A stretch of 64,000 nt of DNA from Salinimicrobium profundisediminis (GTDB lineage Bacteria > Bacteroidota > Bacteroidia > Flavobacteriales > Flavobacteriaceae), in assembly GCF_026241755.1 (NCBI RefSeq), contig NZ_JAPJDA010000017.1, positions 39,850 to 103,849 of the forward strand, in the 5' to 3' direction. This document shows positions 28,289 to 36,194 of the stretch, piece after piece. Both the position numbers and the translations under genes were made by a program. A model generated the notes under the pieces. That model saw nothing but the letters and a program-made list of their open reading frames with translations, had not been told where the DNA came from and did no database searches. Numbering within the stretch: position 1 is the stretch's first letter; each line of letters opens with the position of its first letter.

Positions 28289-28405
28289 TTTCAGGTAATT
28301 TATTACAAGATAAGAAATATCCTGTTGTATTCTCTTTTTTGCTTTATTTCTCCTGAAGCTATCAGGCTGGGCGCCAAAGAAGCCTTTGAAATTTTAATTG
28401 GATTG

Positions 28406-28450
28406 AAAAGCCAATTTCTCCCTTTAGGGTTGGGGAAAAAATTGGCTTTT
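28406..28450. repeat. Hairpin repeat AAAGCCAATTT, copy 1
   Basis: AAAAGCCAATTT pairs with AAATTGGCTTTT around CTCCCTTTAGGG. The second copy at 28540-28582 keeps the layout and central CCTCCCTTTAGGG. The 328-nt stretch between the antitoxin start and pdeM holds only these two repeats and a related TTTGCTTTACCCCTCC segment. Confidence 0.65.
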
Positions 28451-28539
28451 CTCTTTTTTGCTTTACCCCTCCCGAAGCTATCGGAACTAAAGGGTGGCAA
28501 AAAAGCATCTTCTCAGCCTACCACAATTAGTTAATTGCA

Positions 28540-28582
28540 AAGCCGGTTTCCTCCCTTTAGGGCGGGGAAAAGAAATCGGCTT
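28540..28582. repeat. Hairpin repeat AAAGCCAATTT family, copy 2 (variant)
   Basis: AAGCCGGTTTC pairs imperfectly with GAAATCGGCTT around CTCCCTTTAGGG, the same central box as copy 1. Position just after the pdeM stop suggests a terminator role on the minus strand. Confidence 0.6.
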
Positions 28583-28616
28583 ACATTATATTCTACTAAT
28601 CCTTATTCCTTAAACC

Positions 28617-29255
28617 TTAATCATTCAAACAGATCACTTCCTCCTTTGTCACCACATACACCTCATCATCTCCCTGCGGAATAAGGATGTGCTTACCGGT
28701 GAATTCGCCGAAGGCGGGAAGGATCAATTGATCTTTAGATTTAAAGAAGCAGGACAGTTTAAGCTGCTGCCTGCCGCGACCTCTTATTTTAACCCCTGGG
28801 TGAATGTGTCCCGAAAAGTTAAAGAACCCGTGTCTTTCTTCGGGATGATGGGTGAAGAGGAAGTTTTTCAGCACAATTTCAGGGGTGACAAAAACTCCCA
28901 GGGCCTCATACTTAAGTGGTGAAATGATATCGTGGTTTCCTTCCACCAGAATAACTTCAGCAGAAATATTTTCGAGCCAGTGCTCAAATAACAGCCATTC
29001 CTTATTCAGGGAGCTGTGAAAAAGATCTCCCAAAAATGCTATTTTTGAGGGTTCAAAAAAAGCAATTACTTCATTCATTTTTTGAAAATTCCCTACAATT
29101 GCATTTTGGGGTACTGCACTACCAAACTTCCGGAAATGCGACACCTTTCCCAGGTGCACATCGCTTATCACCAACAGGTCTTCCTCCTCCCAGAACATGG
29201 CTCCGGACGGATGTAAAGTGAAATTCTGATTATAAAGACTAAGTGTTTTTGTCAT
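28617..29255 (-). CDS. pdeM: Ligase-associated DNA damage response endonuclease PdeM
   Basis: A 212-residue calcineurin-like phosphoesterase. All metal motifs are visible: SDVHLGK, LGDLFHS, GNHD, THHPEE and SGHIHPG. PdeM (ligase-associated) is a predicted nuclease coexpressed with the Lhr-like helicase and an ATP-dependent ligase; the biochemical role is inferred from context and family. Start set at ATG 29255, 8 nt after the helicase stop at 29264; the frame extends upstream into the helicase. Last gene of the exonuclease-ligase-helicase-PdeM series. Confidence 0.93.
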   Translation of the reverse strand: MTKTLSLYNQNFTLHPSGAMFWEEEDLLVISDVHLGKVSHFRKFGSAVPQNAIVGNFQKMNEVIAFFEPSKIAFLGDLFHSSLNKEWLLFEHWLENISAEVILVEGNHDIISPLKYEALGVFVTPEIVLKNFLFTHHPEERHGFFNFSGHIHPGVKIRGRGRQQLKLSCFFKSKDQLILPAFGEFTGKHILIPQGDDEVYVVTKEEVICLND

Positions 29256-29263
29256 TTTTGAAG

Positions 29264-31780
29264 CTACAGGTCGCCCCATTGCGCCATCATTTTTTTAATT
29301 CTGTCCTCCAGTTTTTCTGAAGATAATTTTTCCCGCATCCTGTCGGTGATGATCGGGAAGGAGAAAGGTGTGGGTTTTTCGCATTGTTTCCAAACCAATT
29401 TCTGTTCCGAAATTCGTTCCATAGCCAATCTTAATCTTCCTTCCTCCAACTGATGTTCGAATGTCTCCCTAAACGCCTGCTGAAACAATAAATTGTCCGG
29501 CTCATAATCCCTAAAAACACTGAACAACAATTGCGAATTGGATTGTAAATGCTTTGTTTTGATCATCTTATTCGGAAAGCCGGTAAAAACCATTCCGGCG
29601 ATGACTGCAATATCACGGAATTTCCTCCGGGCCATTTCGGTTGAATTCAAACTCTTCTGAAGATCATCCATGAGGTATTCTGGAGAAAAGAGGTTGTTAT
29701 CAAAAACCTGCTGCATGTCGATTTGCTGGTCAGACAACAGCTCAAAGCCGTAGTCATTGAAGGCCAGAGAAAAAGTAATGGGCGACAGCAGACTTATCCT
29801 GTAGGCGAGCAGACTGGCCATGGCTTCGTGAACAAACCTGCCTTCAAAAGGGTAAAAAATAGCGTGATAGCCTTCCCGGGTCTTAAAGGTTTCAATGAGG
29901 AACTCGTCCTTTTTGGGAATAATGGATTCCTTTTTTTGCCTTTTGAAGATGTTGGTGAGGGCCTGAAGTTCGAGAGAGCTCTCGACGGAGCCTGTGCCGA
30001 GCGCAGCCGAAGTGCTCGGGGTGACATCAGAATCGGCTTCTAATTCTGAAGCAACAAACATTTCCTCGCGCAGCAGTTCACTCATCTGTGCCGAAAAGCT
30101 CATGCGACCACCTGCCCAACTGGGGAAGCGGGAATTCTTTACTTTCGACTTCTTCACAATCACCTGCATGTTTTTGATCTGGTACAATTCCAGGTTCTTT
30201 CCGGCAAAAGTAAAGACATCCCCTGGATTCAGCTTGGAAATAAACCATTCCTCAATGGTACCAATGTAGCCGCCGCCAAGATACTTCACCGCCAGCACCG
30301 CATCGCTCACGATCGTTCCAATCTGCAGGCGATGCCGCATAGCAATTGCTCTATTGTTCACCTTGAACAGTCCATCCTCCTCGATCTCCACCTTTTTGTA
30401 TTCGTCATAAGCCTGCAGCGTCTGACTCCCCTGAGTGATGAAGTTGAGCAGCCATTCCCACTGTTCTTCGGAAAGTGCCTGATAGCAGAATGTTGATTTG
30501 ACTTCGGGCCATATATCCTTCGGAAAAAATCCGTCAGACACTGCCAAAGTGGTTAAATACTGAACTAAAACGTCGAATGAATTCAAATAAGGGATCCGAT
30601 CTTCAACTACCGTATTCTTCACCGCCTTTTGCAAAGCTGAAGCTTCAATAAGTTCCATTGCGTGCGTGGGCAAAAAGTAGATGACACTCTCCTTCCCCGG
30701 CTGGTGTCCGCTTCGTCCCGCCCGCTGAAGAAATCTTGCCACTCCCTTTGGCCCTCCGATCTGGATAATGGTCTCCACCGGGGCGAAATCCACTCCGAGG
30801 TCAAGACTTGAAGTCGCTACCACCGCCTTTAGCCGCTCATCACGAATCGCCTGCTCCACCCAAAGCCGGGTTTCTTTGTTGATGCTCCCATGGTGCATGG
30901 CCAGCTCCCCGGCAAATTCAGGATACTTCTGAAGTATCCGCTGAAACCAAATCTCACATTGGGAGCGGGTATTGGTAAAGAGGAGCGTAGTTCTCGATTT
31001 CCGGATAATAGGCACCACCTCATCAATTAGATGTAATCCGAGATGCCCCCGCCAGGGAAAGGTCTCCATCTTCTCCGGAATGATAGATCTTACAGTGATC
31101 TTCTTCTTAATATCTGCCCGTATCAGCACAGAATTCTCAAAAGCTTCTGATTCCGGGCCTAATAATACTTCGCGTGCCTCCTGCAGGTTTCCGATGGTAG
31201 CCGAAATCCCCCAGATCTTCATTTTTGGTGACACAGTTTTTAACCTGGAAAGCGCCAGTTCTATTTGCACTCCGCGTTTTGTACCTAATAGCTCGTGCCA
31301 TTCATCAATGACAATCGCATTTAGATCTTTGAATGTTTTTTCATAGCCCTTTGAGGATAACAACAGCTGCAGACTTTCGGGCGTGGTGATAAGGAGATCG
31401 GGCATTTGTTTCTTTTGGGCGGCACGTAATTTTTGAGATGTATCTCCTGTACGTATCCCCACTGTAAGCTGACTTCCCAGATCCTGAGCAAACCGATTTG
31501 CCGCCTGCTCTATCTCCACCGATAGCGCTCGCAGCGGAGTAATCCAGATAGCTTTGAGTCCGGGTTTGTGTTTGGTTTTGTAATCTGGATTTTGCCTTAT
31601 GTAGTCCAACACAATCGGAATCCACAGCGCATAGGTTTTTCCACTTCCGGTGGGGGCATTTAATAGCCCATGCTTCCCATCCAAAAAGGCATTCCAGGAT
31701 TCCTTTTGAAAGGCAAAGGATTTCCAGGACTGGAATTTGAACCAGTCGTTGGCAAGTTTTATGAGTTCTCTCTTATTCAT
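29264..31780 (-). CDS. Ligase-associated DEXH-box helicase (Lhr-like)
   Basis: An 838-residue SF2 helicase. Motif I APTGSGKTYALW (about 40-51), motif II VIDEWHEL, motif III SATIGN, motif VI QRAGRSGHQPG, then a winged-helix-containing C-terminal part characteristic of the Lhr core. It unwinds or anneals DNA during repair with the ATP ligase. Odd feature: residues about 585-603 (SDVTPSTSAALGTGSVESSL) are encoded by a copy of a dispersed intergenic repeat, inserted without breaking the frame. The upstream ligase gene is separated by about 900 nt of repeats and a broken nuclease gene. Confidence 0.94.
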   Translation of the reverse strand: MNKRELIKLANDWFKFQSWKSFAFQKESWNAFLDGKHGLLNAPTGSGKTYALWIPIVLDYIRQNPDYKTKHKPGLKAIWITPLRALSVEIEQAANRFAQDLGSQLTVGIRTGDTSQKLRAAQKKQMPDLLITTPESLQLLLSSKGYEKTFKDLNAIVIDEWHELLGTKRGVQIELALSRLKTVSPKMKIWGISATIGNLQEAREVLLGPESEAFENSVLIRADIKKKITVRSIIPEKMETFPWRGHLGLHLIDEVVPIIRKSRTTLLFTNTRSQCEIWFQRILQKYPEFAGELAMHHGSINKETRLWVEQAIRDERLKAVVATSSLDLGVDFAPVETIIQIGGPKGVARFLQRAGRSGHQPGKESVIYFLPTHAMELIEASALQKAVKNTVVEDRIPYLNSFDVLVQYLTTLAVSDGFFPKDIWPEVKSTFCYQALSEEQWEWLLNFITQGSQTLQAYDEYKKVEIEEDGLFKVNNRAIAMRHRLQIGTIVSDAVLAVKYLGGGYIGTIEEWFISKLNPGDVFTFAGKNLELYQIKNMQVIVKKSKVKNSRFPSWAGGRMSFSAQMSELLREEMFVASELEADSDVTPSTSAALGTGSVESSLELQALTNIFKRQKKESIIPKKDEFLIETFKTREGYHAIFYPFEGRFVHEAMASLLAYRISLLSPITFSLAFNDYGFELLSDQQIDMQQVFDNNLFSPEYLMDDLQKSLNSTEMARRKFRDIAVIAGMVFTGFPNKMIKTKHLQSNSQLLFSVFRDYEPDNLLFQQAFRETFEHQLEEGRLRLAMERISEQKLVWKQCEKPTPFSFPIITDRMREKLSSEKLEDRIKKMMAQWGDL
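29971..30030. repeat. Dispersed GTCACCCCGAGC-type repeat inside the helicase gene
   Basis: The + strand has CGAGAGAGCTCTCGACGGAG at 29971-29990, then a CGAGCGCAGCCG segment, and ends with GCTCGGGGTGACATC. This is the familiar flavobacterial intergenic repeat (GTCACCCCGAGC ... CTCCGTCGAG). Here its about 60 nt (20 codons) are read through in the helicase frame, and the codons around it encode normal conserved helicase sequence. Confidence 0.75.
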
Positions 31781-31869
31781 GATTTTTGCTCCGGTTGGAG
31801 CTTTGCGTCTCTGTTGTTTTGTGGTGTTATTGGTGTTTGGGGTTCAAAGAGTGATTTGTGTTCCCATGG

Positions 31870-31940
31870 GACCCTTCCGTCTCCGCCTTGCGGCGGATCC
31901 ACCTTCCCTTAGTAAGGGAAGGAGCTGTTTGTGCTACTAT
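31870..31940 (+). repeat. Palindromic element A1 (GACCCTTCCGT type)
   Basis: A GC-rich hairpin-forming unit with TCCGCC...GGCGGATCC and CCTTCCCTTAGTAAGGGAAGG, ending in TTTGTGCTACTAT. Highly similar to A2 at 32471-32542 (same orientation) and related in inverse orientation to B1 and B2. Confidence 0.8.
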
Positions 31941-32015
31941 TTTTGATTCTACTACACTTCAAAATTTTCTAACCCCAATTTCTCACGCAGAACAGCAAAG
32001 CTGTTCCTAAAGGCT

Positions 32016-32070
32016 CCCCTCCTTTTTTTAAGGAGGGGTGGATCCGCGAGAGCGGAGACGGGGTGGTCCG
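32016..32070 (-). repeat. Palindromic element B1 (inverse relative of A1/A2)
   Basis: CCCCTCC, a T tract, AAGGAGGGG, then TGGATCCGC...GCGGAGACGGGGTGGTCC. It overlaps the 3' end of the DUF559 frame, encoding its last residues. Confidence 0.8.
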
Positions 32071-32429
32071 CTACCGAAATGCCTCTTTATTTCCTCCAAC
32101 ACCCAATCCAAATTATCAAATACTGTTTTATTCTCAAATCTTATCACTTTCATATTTAATTCCTCCAGCTTTTTAGTTCTTAAAGCGTCTTTTTCCTAAA
32201 CCGTGGGATTCATGTGGTACTGCCCGTCGAGTTCTATCACCAATCTTTCTTCTGCGCAGTAGAAATCCACGATGAAATTTAGGATGCTGTGCTGCCGCCT
32301 GAACTTCCTTCCCTCCAGCTTCTTTTGTTGCAGATGCGTCCACAGGTAAGCCTCGGCTGTGGTTCCGTGGTGGCGGAGCTTTTTTCGGTAGGGCTCGAGG
32401 GGTTTACGGTTGTGGATTTTCTTTTTCAT
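32028..32429 (-). pseudogene. DUF559 (Vsr-like) endonuclease gene with in-frame stop
   Basis: From ATG 32429 the frame reads MKKKIHNRKPLEPYRKKLR, then EAYLWTHLQQKKLEGRKFRRQ, SILNFIVDFYCAEERLVIELDGQYH and stops at TAG 32196-32198. The same frame continues to 32028 with EKDALRTKKLEELNMKVIRF and DNLDWVLEEIKRHF, the normal C-terminal half of DUF559. The E and D of the Vsr/PD-(D/E)XK core (FRRQ, DFYC, ELDG) lie before the stop, the RT..L and VIRF parts after it. So one nonsense codon breaks an otherwise complete gene. It lies between the ligase and helicase genes and is flanked by palindromic elements in inverted orientation, B1 at its 3' end and A2 at its 5' end. Confidence 0.87.
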
Positions 32430-32470
32430 AATAAGCCTTGTTGTAATTAGAAGCTCCCGTTTCCAGCACG

Positions 32471-32542
32471 GACCCTTCCGTATCCGGCTATTCGCCGGAT
32501 CCACCTTCCCTTAACAAGGGAAGGAGCTGTTTGTGCTACTAT
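32471..32542 (+). repeat. Palindromic element A2
   Basis: Near-copy of A1: GACCCTTCCGTATCCGGC...CCGGATCCACCTTCCCTT then AAGGGAAGGAGCTGTTTGTGC. 42 nt upstream of the DUF559 start. Confidence 0.8.
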
Positions 32543-32614
32543 TTAAAATTCTACTTCAAATTATATTCTTTTTAAACCCAGTAATTTATAGCTTCTGCAA
32601 GCAGAAGCGCAAAA

Positions 32615-32672
32615 CCACCCCTCCTTTTTTCAAGGAGGGGTGGATCCGCAGTAGCGGAGACGGGGTGGTCCG
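32615..32672 (-). repeat. Palindromic element B2
   Basis: Near-copy of B1: CCCCTCC, T tract, AAGGAGGGGTGGATCCGC...GGAGACGGGGTGGTCCG. It lies 14 nt from the ligase stop and could form the ligase terminator, since the T tract follows a stem on the minus strand. Confidence 0.8.
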
Positions 32673-32685
32673 TCGCAGCACAATC

Positions 32686-34275
32686 TCACTTGGGGATCAA
32701 CTGCTTCAGTTCTTCTATTGTATTTGCTTCTTCTATTTTTTTGTCCTGTCTCCATCTTAAAATTCTCGGGAATCTTGTTGCTACCCCGCTTTTATGGCGG
32801 CTGGATTCTGCGATTCCCTCGAAAGCTATTTCAAAAACGAGCTGAGGTGTAACCGAGCGAACGGGTCCAAAACGTTCGAGCGTGTTCTTCTTTATCCAGG
32901 CATCCACCTGCCGAAATTCGGCATCTGTGAGTCCGGAGTAGGCTTTTGCGAAGGTCACCAGCTCATCATCCTGCCACAAGGCGAAAGTGTAATCGGTAAA
33001 GAGATTCGAACGGCGGCCGTGACCGCGCATGGCATAGGTGAGCACGGCATCAACGGTTAAAGGTGCTACCTTCCATTTCCACCAGTCACCTTTTTTCCTT
33101 CCGACGAGGTAGGGCGAATCCCAACGCTTCAACATTAAGCCTTCGCTTTTTACCTCCCGGGCCCGCTCCCGCTCAGTGGTTGCTTCTTCCCATTTCTTAA
33201 AGGATATGGTTTCGGAAAGATGAAAAGGCAGTGCTTCAGTTTGCACAGTGGAATAAAGTTTCTCGAGGATCTGCCTGCGTTCCAAAAATGGCAAATCCCG
33301 GATGTCTTTTCCCTCCCACTCCAGCAGGTCGTATGCCTTCAGGATCACCGGAGTCTTTTTCAGCAGCGCCTTTGAAACTGTTTTTCGGCCGATGCGGGTT
33401 TGCAGATCATTAAAAGTGCCGATATTTCCTTCCGGAAACGGCAGGATCTCCCCGTCTATTACTGTTCCGTCAGGGATGACTTCCAAAAAGGCAGAAAACT
33501 CAGGGTATTTATCGGTTACCAGCTCCTCTCCCCGGCTCCACACAAAGATCTCCCGGTTTCGAATCACCACCTGCGACCTTATTCCGTCCCATTTATGTTC
33601 AGCTGACCAATCGGCGGGAACACCAAGATCTTCGGGAGCTCCTTCAATAGCGTAAGCGAGATAAAAGGGATATGGCTTGGAAAGAAAATCTTCTTCATTC
33701 TCCTCTAAAATGAGCTTTTGAAAAGTAATTTTTTGAGGATCCCAATCGCCCATCAGCTTATATGCCAGCACATCTTCATCTATTTCTGTAGCTTTTGAGA
33801 GGGCACGAGTCATGAGCTTCTGACTCACGCCAATCCGGAAACTTCCGGTAATGAGCTTTGTGAAAACGAAACGCTCGTAATAATTCAATGCCGCCCAGTT
33901 CTCGTGCAGGTATGCTTTCTTATCTGATTCAGTGGCTGCTTTAAGGTCGATTATTTCCTGAAGGTATTGTGTCAGGCTTTTTTCGCTGGATTCTTCTGCC
34001 GGCGGAATTACAAGCGCTATAGTTTCAGCTAAATCTCCCACGATGTGGTAGGATTCTTCAAAGAGCCACAGCGGAATATTAGCCAGCTCGGCAGCAAATG
34101 TTCGCAGCAAAGTAGTATTGACTGGTCGTGGCGGACGGCGGTGCGAGAGAATAGCGATTGCCCACACCTTATCTTTATTCGGCACCCGCTGAAAATAGCG
34201 CGTTAAGGCCGCCACCTTCACCGTGGTTTTGTTGGTGCTGTCAAGTTCCCTTATTAGTGCTGCGAATTCTTCCAT
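32686..34275 (-). CDS. ATP-dependent DNA ligase (ligase-associated repair cluster)
   Basis: A 529-residue ATP ligase. The adenylated lysine is K228 in SAEHKWDGIRS (motif I), with VIDGEILPF (III), SEGLMLKRWDSPYLVGRKKGDWWKWKVAP (IV-V region) and the OB-fold domain after it; an N-terminal DNA-binding domain covers about 1-200. Flavobacteria also have NAD-dependent LigA for replication; this second ligase belongs to a four-gene repair set. It starts at ATG 34275, 150 nt downstream of the exonuclease gene's stop with a palindrome in between. Confidence 0.95.
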   Translation of the reverse strand: MEEFAALIRELDSTNKTTVKVAALTRYFQRVPNKDKVWAIAILSHRRPPRPVNTTLLRTFAAELANIPLWLFEESYHIVGDLAETIALVIPPAEESSEKSLTQYLQEIIDLKAATESDKKAYLHENWAALNYYERFVFTKLITGSFRIGVSQKLMTRALSKATEIDEDVLAYKLMGDWDPQKITFQKLILEENEEDFLSKPYPFYLAYAIEGAPEDLGVPADWSAEHKWDGIRSQVVIRNREIFVWSRGEELVTDKYPEFSAFLEVIPDGTVIDGEILPFPEGNIGTFNDLQTRIGRKTVSKALLKKTPVILKAYDLLEWEGKDIRDLPFLERRQILEKLYSTVQTEALPFHLSETISFKKWEEATTERERAREVKSEGLMLKRWDSPYLVGRKKGDWWKWKVAPLTVDAVLTYAMRGHGRRSNLFTDYTFALWQDDELVTFAKAYSGLTDAEFRQVDAWIKKNTLERFGPVRSVTPQLVFEIAFEGIAESSRHKSGVATRFPRILRWRQDKKIEEANTIEELKQLIPK

Positions 34276-34390
34276 GACCCCTCCCTGGCCCTCCCTTAAC
34301 AGGGGAGGGAATTTTAGTGTTCTTAAGTTATTTTTATTTCATCTAATTTCTGATTACTGACCACCGATTCCTGATCACTTTCTATTGAGA

Positions 34391-34421
34391 GACCTCACAG
34401 TTTTTGGAAACCTGTGAGGTC
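34391..34421. repeat. Dispersed palindrome, GACCTCACAGG family, copy 2
   Basis: GACCTCACAG...CTGTGAGGTC with one imperfect position near the centre, located 5 nt past the exonuclease stop. It splits exonuclease from ligase in the same-strand cluster. Confidence 0.85.
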
Positions 34422-34425
34422 CGGC

Positions 34426-35466
34426 TTAATTTTCATCATTTTCTTCTGATTTTGAATTCATCTCTGCCAATTCTCCTTCATACTGGGTTTCGGCGGTGCG
34501 GGCGTCGTAGCCCTGTTCATTTAAAAATCGGCTAAAGATCTCGGAATAGCCGTGGGTGCAGATCACCCGCTCGCAACCTGTAGCTTTAATTGAAGCCAAT
34601 AATCCCTGCCAATCACAATGGTCAGAAAGTACGAACCCGCGGTCGACGGCCCGGCGACGGCGTGCACCTCTAAAGGCCATCCAGCCACTGGCCATTCCGG
34701 TTTCAAAGGGCACCATCTTTCTTATCCAGGTACTACCGTGGGCGCTGGGCGGCGCCAGTACCATTCTGCCTTTAATTTCTTCTTTCTTTGTTTCCCTGGT
34801 GATCCTGATGGTTTCAGGAAGATCAGCGAAGGGTCGCACTACGTCGGTCATATTTTCAATGGCGCCGTGGGTAAATATCTTGCCGATGGAAGGATCCAAA
34901 AACTTCAGCAATCGCTGTGCTTTTCCGAGGGAATAACCGAACAGCACCGAAGTTTTGCCTTCACTTTGATTTTGTTGCCACCAGGTATTAATATCATTCA
35001 TCACCTGCTCCTGCGGCAACCACTTAAAAGCTGGTAAACCAAAGGTACATTCGGTGATAAAAGCATCGCACTTCACCGGCTCATATGGAACTGCGAGACC
35101 ATCGTCTTCGGTTTTGTAATCGCCGCTAAACACCCACACTTCCCCCTTGTGCTCTACCCTCACTTGCGACGAGCCAATGATATGACCGGCCGGGAAAAGT
35201 GAAAATTTCACGTTGTTAATGACGAATGTCTCCCCGTATTCCTTTCCGGAAACCTCTATTTCTCCAAGCCGGTGTTTTATAATGGGAACATTGGTGTGGT
35301 GAGTGATATACTGCTTATGCCCCCACCGGGAATGATCGGCATGGCCGTGGGTGATGATCGCCTTGTCTACCGGCTTCCACGGATCGAGATATACCCCTGC
35401 AGGTTCGCAGTAGATCCCTTTTTTATCAAAACAAAGCAGCGGTTTTTTCTGATTTTTAAGCGGCAT
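34426..35466 (-). CDS. Ligase-associated DNA exonuclease (metallo-beta-lactamase fold)
   Basis: A 346-residue MBL-fold nuclease, relatives of which are encoded with ATP ligases and Lhr helicases. The metal motif HGHADH (with SRWG after it) is at about 40-45, then AGHIIGSS and SGDYKTEDDGLA with the next metal ligands, and ECTFGLPAF. It resembles the exonuclease domain of SNM1/Pso2 proteins but without a clear beta-CASP insertion. First gene of the cluster in transcription order. Confidence 0.93.
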   Translation of the reverse strand: MPLKNQKKPLLCFDKKGIYCEPAGVYLDPWKPVDKAIITHGHADHSRWGHKQYITHHTNVPIIKHRLGEIEVSGKEYGETFVINNVKFSLFPAGHIIGSSQVRVEHKGEVWVFSGDYKTEDDGLAVPYEPVKCDAFITECTFGLPAFKWLPQEQVMNDINTWWQQNQSEGKTSVLFGYSLGKAQRLLKFLDPSIGKIFTHGAIENMTDVVRPFADLPETIRITRETKKEEIKGRMVLAPPSAHGSTWIRKMVPFETGMASGWMAFRGARRRRAVDRGFVLSDHCDWQGLLASIKATGCERVICTHGYSEIFSRFLNEQGYDARTAETQYEGELAEMNSKSEENDEN

Positions 35467-35549
35467 GAATTCAAGTTAGGATTTTTTGTGCAGGGCAGCA
35501 GTGGCATTAGGAAAAAATTAGAACTGAAAATGCCATTTTTGAAGGGTTA

Positions 35550-35665
35550 GCAATTGCGGCGGATAGCTCCCGAAGCCTGCAAAGGCGAGGGACTATGAGC
35601 GGAAAGCCTGCCGGCAGGCAGGCGTGGCCCCCGCCCTTTTAGGCGGGGAAACCCCTAATGATAAG
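35550..35665. repeat. GC-rich intergenic repeat with CCTGCCGGCAGG core
   Basis: A stretch (GCGGCGGATAGCTCCCGAAG ... CCCGCCCTTTTAGGCGGGG) of the kind scattered between genes in flavobacteria. At 35607-35624 it holds CCTGCCGGCAGGCAGGCG, an 18-nt sequence repeated exactly at 59367-59384 inside a broken tRNA-Leu. Confidence 0.65.
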
Positions 35666-35681
35666 AATAAGAGTAAATTGC

Positions 35682-35689
35682 TATATTTG
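35682..35689 (+). promoter_or_regulatory. -7 element of the terB gene
   Basis: TATATTTG, 16 nt before the ATG at 35706. Confidence 0.5.
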
Positions 35690-35705
35690 AGTAAAATATT
35701 GTGCT

Positions 35706-36131
35706 ATGTCATTTTCAGATCTTTTTGGAACCGGGGAACACCTCAGGAATCTTGGGCATTTTGCCGCTATTGTCAACCTTGCTGCCGCCGACGGGCCAAT
35801 TAATGCCAAAGAAGAGGCGCAGTTAAAGCGTTTTGCGACCAAACTGGATATTGCGGAAGAGGAATACATGAAGGTGCTGCAAAACCCAAACGCTTTTCCC
35901 ATTCACCCCAACAACTCGGTTGAAGGGCGGCTGGAGCGACTTTATGACCTGTTTAAAATCATATATTCTGACCATGATATTGAAGAGCAGGAAGTGGGCC
36001 TTCTGAAAAAATATGCCATAGGTATTGGTTTCTCGCAAAAAGCGGCTCAAGACATCATTAAACGCTCTATGGAGATCTTTAGCGGGATGAGCTTTGACGA
36101 CTACCGCTACCTGCTTAACAGGGAGAAATAA
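35706..36131 (+). CDS. TerB-family tellurite-resistance-like protein
   Basis: A 141-residue TerB-fold protein: LGHFAAIVNLAAADGPINAKEEAQLKRFA and VGLLKKYAIGIGFSQKAAQDI are the usual alpha-helical repeats with the metal-binding acidic D-x-x-I segment. TerB proteins are associated with tellurite resistance and stress-signalling complexes, but a single-gene copy like this is widespread and of uncertain role. A CTCAAAAATG-type palindrome follows it, before the convergent fbp. Confidence 0.85.
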   Translation: MSFSDLFGTGEHLRNLGHFAAIVNLAAADGPINAKEEAQLKRFATKLDIAEEEYMKVLQNPNAFPIHPNNSVEGRLERLYDLFKIIYSDHDIEEQEVGLLKKYAIGIGFSQKAAQDIIKRSMEIFSGMSFDDYRYLLNREK

Positions 36132-36163
36132 TTTAAAGGCAAGACTTTTGGTTCTGGAAAAGC

Positions 36164-36188
36164 CCTCTTAAAAATGGCATTTTTGAGG
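36164..36188. repeat. Dispersed palindrome, CTCAAAAATG family, copy 3 (imperfect)
   Basis: CCTC, two extra bases, AAAAATG, one base, CATTTTTGAGG. Located between convergent terB and fbp, where a bidirectional terminator is expected. Confidence 0.7.
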
Positions 36189-36194
36189 CTGCTG

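Noticed and set aside
29026..29050. CAAAAATG-like palindrome inside pdeM
   Set aside because: The bases encode SKIAFLGD, a conserved stretch of the phosphoesterase, so the resemblance to the palindrome family is explained by coding.
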